Positions 4,589 through 5,394 of a stretch of 5,394 nucleotides of DNA are shown in pieces. Position numbers and translations under genes: made by a program. The notes beneath the pieces were generated by a model that was given only the letters and a program-made list of their open reading frames with translations, was not told where the DNA came from and did no database searches. The stretch is from Marmoricola sp. (GTDB lineage: Bacteria > Actinomycetota > Actinomycetes > Propionibacteriales > Nocardioidaceae). Every line of letters begins with the position of its first letter. The stretch's first letter is position 1. The stretch lies in assembly GCA_030151765.1 (NCBI GenBank), contig JASLCW010000473.1, positions 1 to 5,394 of the forward strand, in the 5' to 3' direction.

Positions 4589-4617
4589 CCCCGATTCCGC
4601 CATGCGCGGGGTCGGGG
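4589..4617 (+). terminator. GC-rich terminator of the secreted protein gene
   Basis: CCCCGATTCCGC (4589-4600) pairs with GCGGGGTCGGGG (4606-4617) over 12 bp with two G-U pairs and a 5-nt loop; ACTTTCATT follows. It begins 26 nt after the stop codon. Its composition matches the gene and not the native terminator 19 nt further on, so gene and terminator may have arrived together. Confidence 0.65.
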
Positions 4618-4635
4618 ACTTTCATTATGGCAGCA

Positions 4636-4666
4636 AAATACCCCGCTTCTTACGAGCGGGGTATTT
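4636..4666. terminator. bidirectional intrinsic terminator between the secreted protein gene and atpC
   Basis: AAATACCCCGCT (4636-4647) pairs perfectly with AGCGGGGTATTT (4655-4666), 12 bp with a 7-nt loop. A-tracts and T-tracts lie at the two stem ends, so it can stop both converging transcripts. On the minus strand it lies 15 nt after the atpC stop and TTTTG follows, making it the terminator of the ATP synthase operon. Confidence 0.85.
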
Positions 4667-4680
4667 ATCTCAGCGATCAA

Positions 4681-5103
4681 TTAACGACGATGACGTCGAC
4701 GTAGGTCGGCCACTTTGAGTCGCACCGCGTGACGATCAACCAAGGCTGAGGCTTTTTCGAGCTCAACTTGATTTTTAGCCTCACTCTGCATTTTCAGTGC
4801 ACGATCAAGCGCAGCCTTACTTTCAGCTTCGATGATATCCTCGCCATTATCAGCTTCGTCCACCAATACCCGTAGCGAAGTCGTCGTCACCTCGATGACG
4901 CCACCACTGATAGCGAAATATTCAAGCTTATCGTCAGCATCCGTCTTGTGGCGGCGGACCGCAATAGCACCAGGTGTAGCGATACTCACCAGTGGCTCAT
5001 GCCCTGGAAAGACCGCAATTTCACCAGCCGCTGTTGGCAGTACAACCTCGTAGACGTCCTGGTCAACTTTCACCCCGAGAAGTGTGACGAGTTGAAACTT
5101 CAT
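4681..5103 (-). CDS. atpC: F-type ATP synthase epsilon subunit
   Basis: The 140-residue product is the epsilon subunit of the F1 central stalk, which joins gamma to the c-ring and can inhibit ATP hydrolysis. The N-terminal beta-sandwich carries the family signatures PTAAGEIAVFPGHEPLVS (residues 23-40) and ISGGVIEV (65-72). Residues about 87-138 form the two C-terminal helices (EDIIEAESKAALDRAL, then QVELEKASALVDRHAVRL). Length is normal, with a basic tail RRRHRR. The ATG directly abuts the atpD stop (TAAATG), with AAGAAGGA inside the end of atpD as the ribosome binding site, so the two are translationally coupled. It is the last gene of the atp operon, followed by the terminator at 4636-4666. 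Confidence 0.95.
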   Translation of the reverse strand: MKFQLVTLLGVKVDQDVYEVVLPTAAGEIAVFPGHEPLVSIATPGAIAVRRHKTDADDKLEYFAISGGVIEVTTTSLRVLVDEADNGEDIIEAESKAALDRALKMQSEAKNQVELEKASALVDRHAVRLKVADLRRRHRR

Positions 5104-5394
5104 TTAGTCCTTCTTTTCGCTTAAGGCGCCTGGAGCCATGTAGAACCAGCTCTCTGGCTTATCATCGTACTTACCGGCCAAGATATCAGCCGCGTCCTTG
5201 ATGGTGTCTTCAAGCTTAATGTACACACCAGGGTTGCCAGTAAACTGCTCAGCCACGTGGAATGGCTGCGCGAAGAAGCGTTGCAGACGACGCGCACGGT
5301 TGACGGTCTGCTTCTGCTCATCTGACAATTCTTCCATACCAAGGATAGCGATGATGTCCTGCAAGTCTTTGTATTCCTGCAACACACGCTGGAC
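5104..5394 (-). CDS. atpD: F-type ATP synthase beta subunit, C-terminal 96 residues (truncated by window)
   Basis: The frame stays open to the right edge, so this is the 3' end of the gene. The visible residues match the C-terminal domain of F1-beta: VQRVLQEYKDLQDIIAILGM, the DELSEED-loop equivalent EELSDEQ (residues 21-27 of the fragment), NRARRLQRFFAQPF, then AEQFTGNPGVYIKLEDTIKDAADILAGKYDD and a final YMAPGAL. Beta is the catalytic subunit of F1; the P-loop and catalytic glutamate lie outside the window. The DELSEED loop contacts gamma during rotation. It stands directly before atpC, the usual atpD-atpC order. Confidence 0.97.
   Translation of the reverse strand, partial: VQRVLQEYKDLQDIIAILGMEELSDEQKQTVNRARRLQRFFAQPFHVAEQFTGNPGVYIKLEDTIKDAADILAGKYDDKPESWFYMAPGALSEKKD

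Overview
The window looks like a compact bacterial chromosome segment of moderate GC. I favour a Candidatus Saccharibacteria (TM7/Patescibacteria)-type genome, with only moderate confidence. The basis is the set of short, tightly packed genes, the F-type ATP synthase end (atpD-atpC), a stand-alone Dus enzyme, and a UvrD-like helicase ending in a RecB-type nuclease. No rRNA or diagnostic marker is present, so this placement is inference.

Layout: (1) 1-627, the 3' end of a plus-strand helicase/nuclease gene with a PD-(D/E)XK domain. (2) 628-895, a gene-free stretch with a good promoter overlapping the stop codon and a string of hairpins, the last a strong one ending 4 nt before (3) a tRNA-Pro at 896-971, whose anticodon arm is two nucleotides longer than normal. 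(4) 972-1285, a GC-rich block full of hairpins that carries one 46-codon ORF with about 87% GC at third positions. (5) 1364-2475, a two-gene operon of a 57-aa protein of unknown function coupled (TAATG) to a tRNA-dihydrouridine synthase. (6) 2507-3897, minus strand, a two-gene operon for a 91-aa single-pass membrane protein and a 370-aa secreted coiled-coil protein. (7) 3898-4086, a divergent regulatory region with two opposed sigma70-like promoters and four copies of TGTTAC. (8) 4087-4563, plus strand, a GC-rich secreted protein of unknown function followed by its own GC-rich hairpin. (9) 4636-4666, a bidirectional terminator, then atpC and the 3' end of atpD on the minus strand.

How the parts may work together: the helicase/nuclease, Dus, tRNA-Pro and ATP synthase genes are housekeeping. 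The less ordinary content is the envelope/secretion module: a membrane-anchored small protein, an exported coiled-coil protein and a divergent exported protein share one promoter region with repeated operator-like half-sites. The two GC-rich ORFs (1062-1202 and 4087-4563) differ sharply in codon use from neighbours and sit next to GC-rich hairpins, which suggests separate acquisition from a high-GC donor. An actinobacterial host would fit a Saccharibacteria epibiont, but the window does not prove this. The two structural oddities of the tRNA locus (enlarged anticodon arm and a leader that can pair with the T-arm) deserve the closest look.
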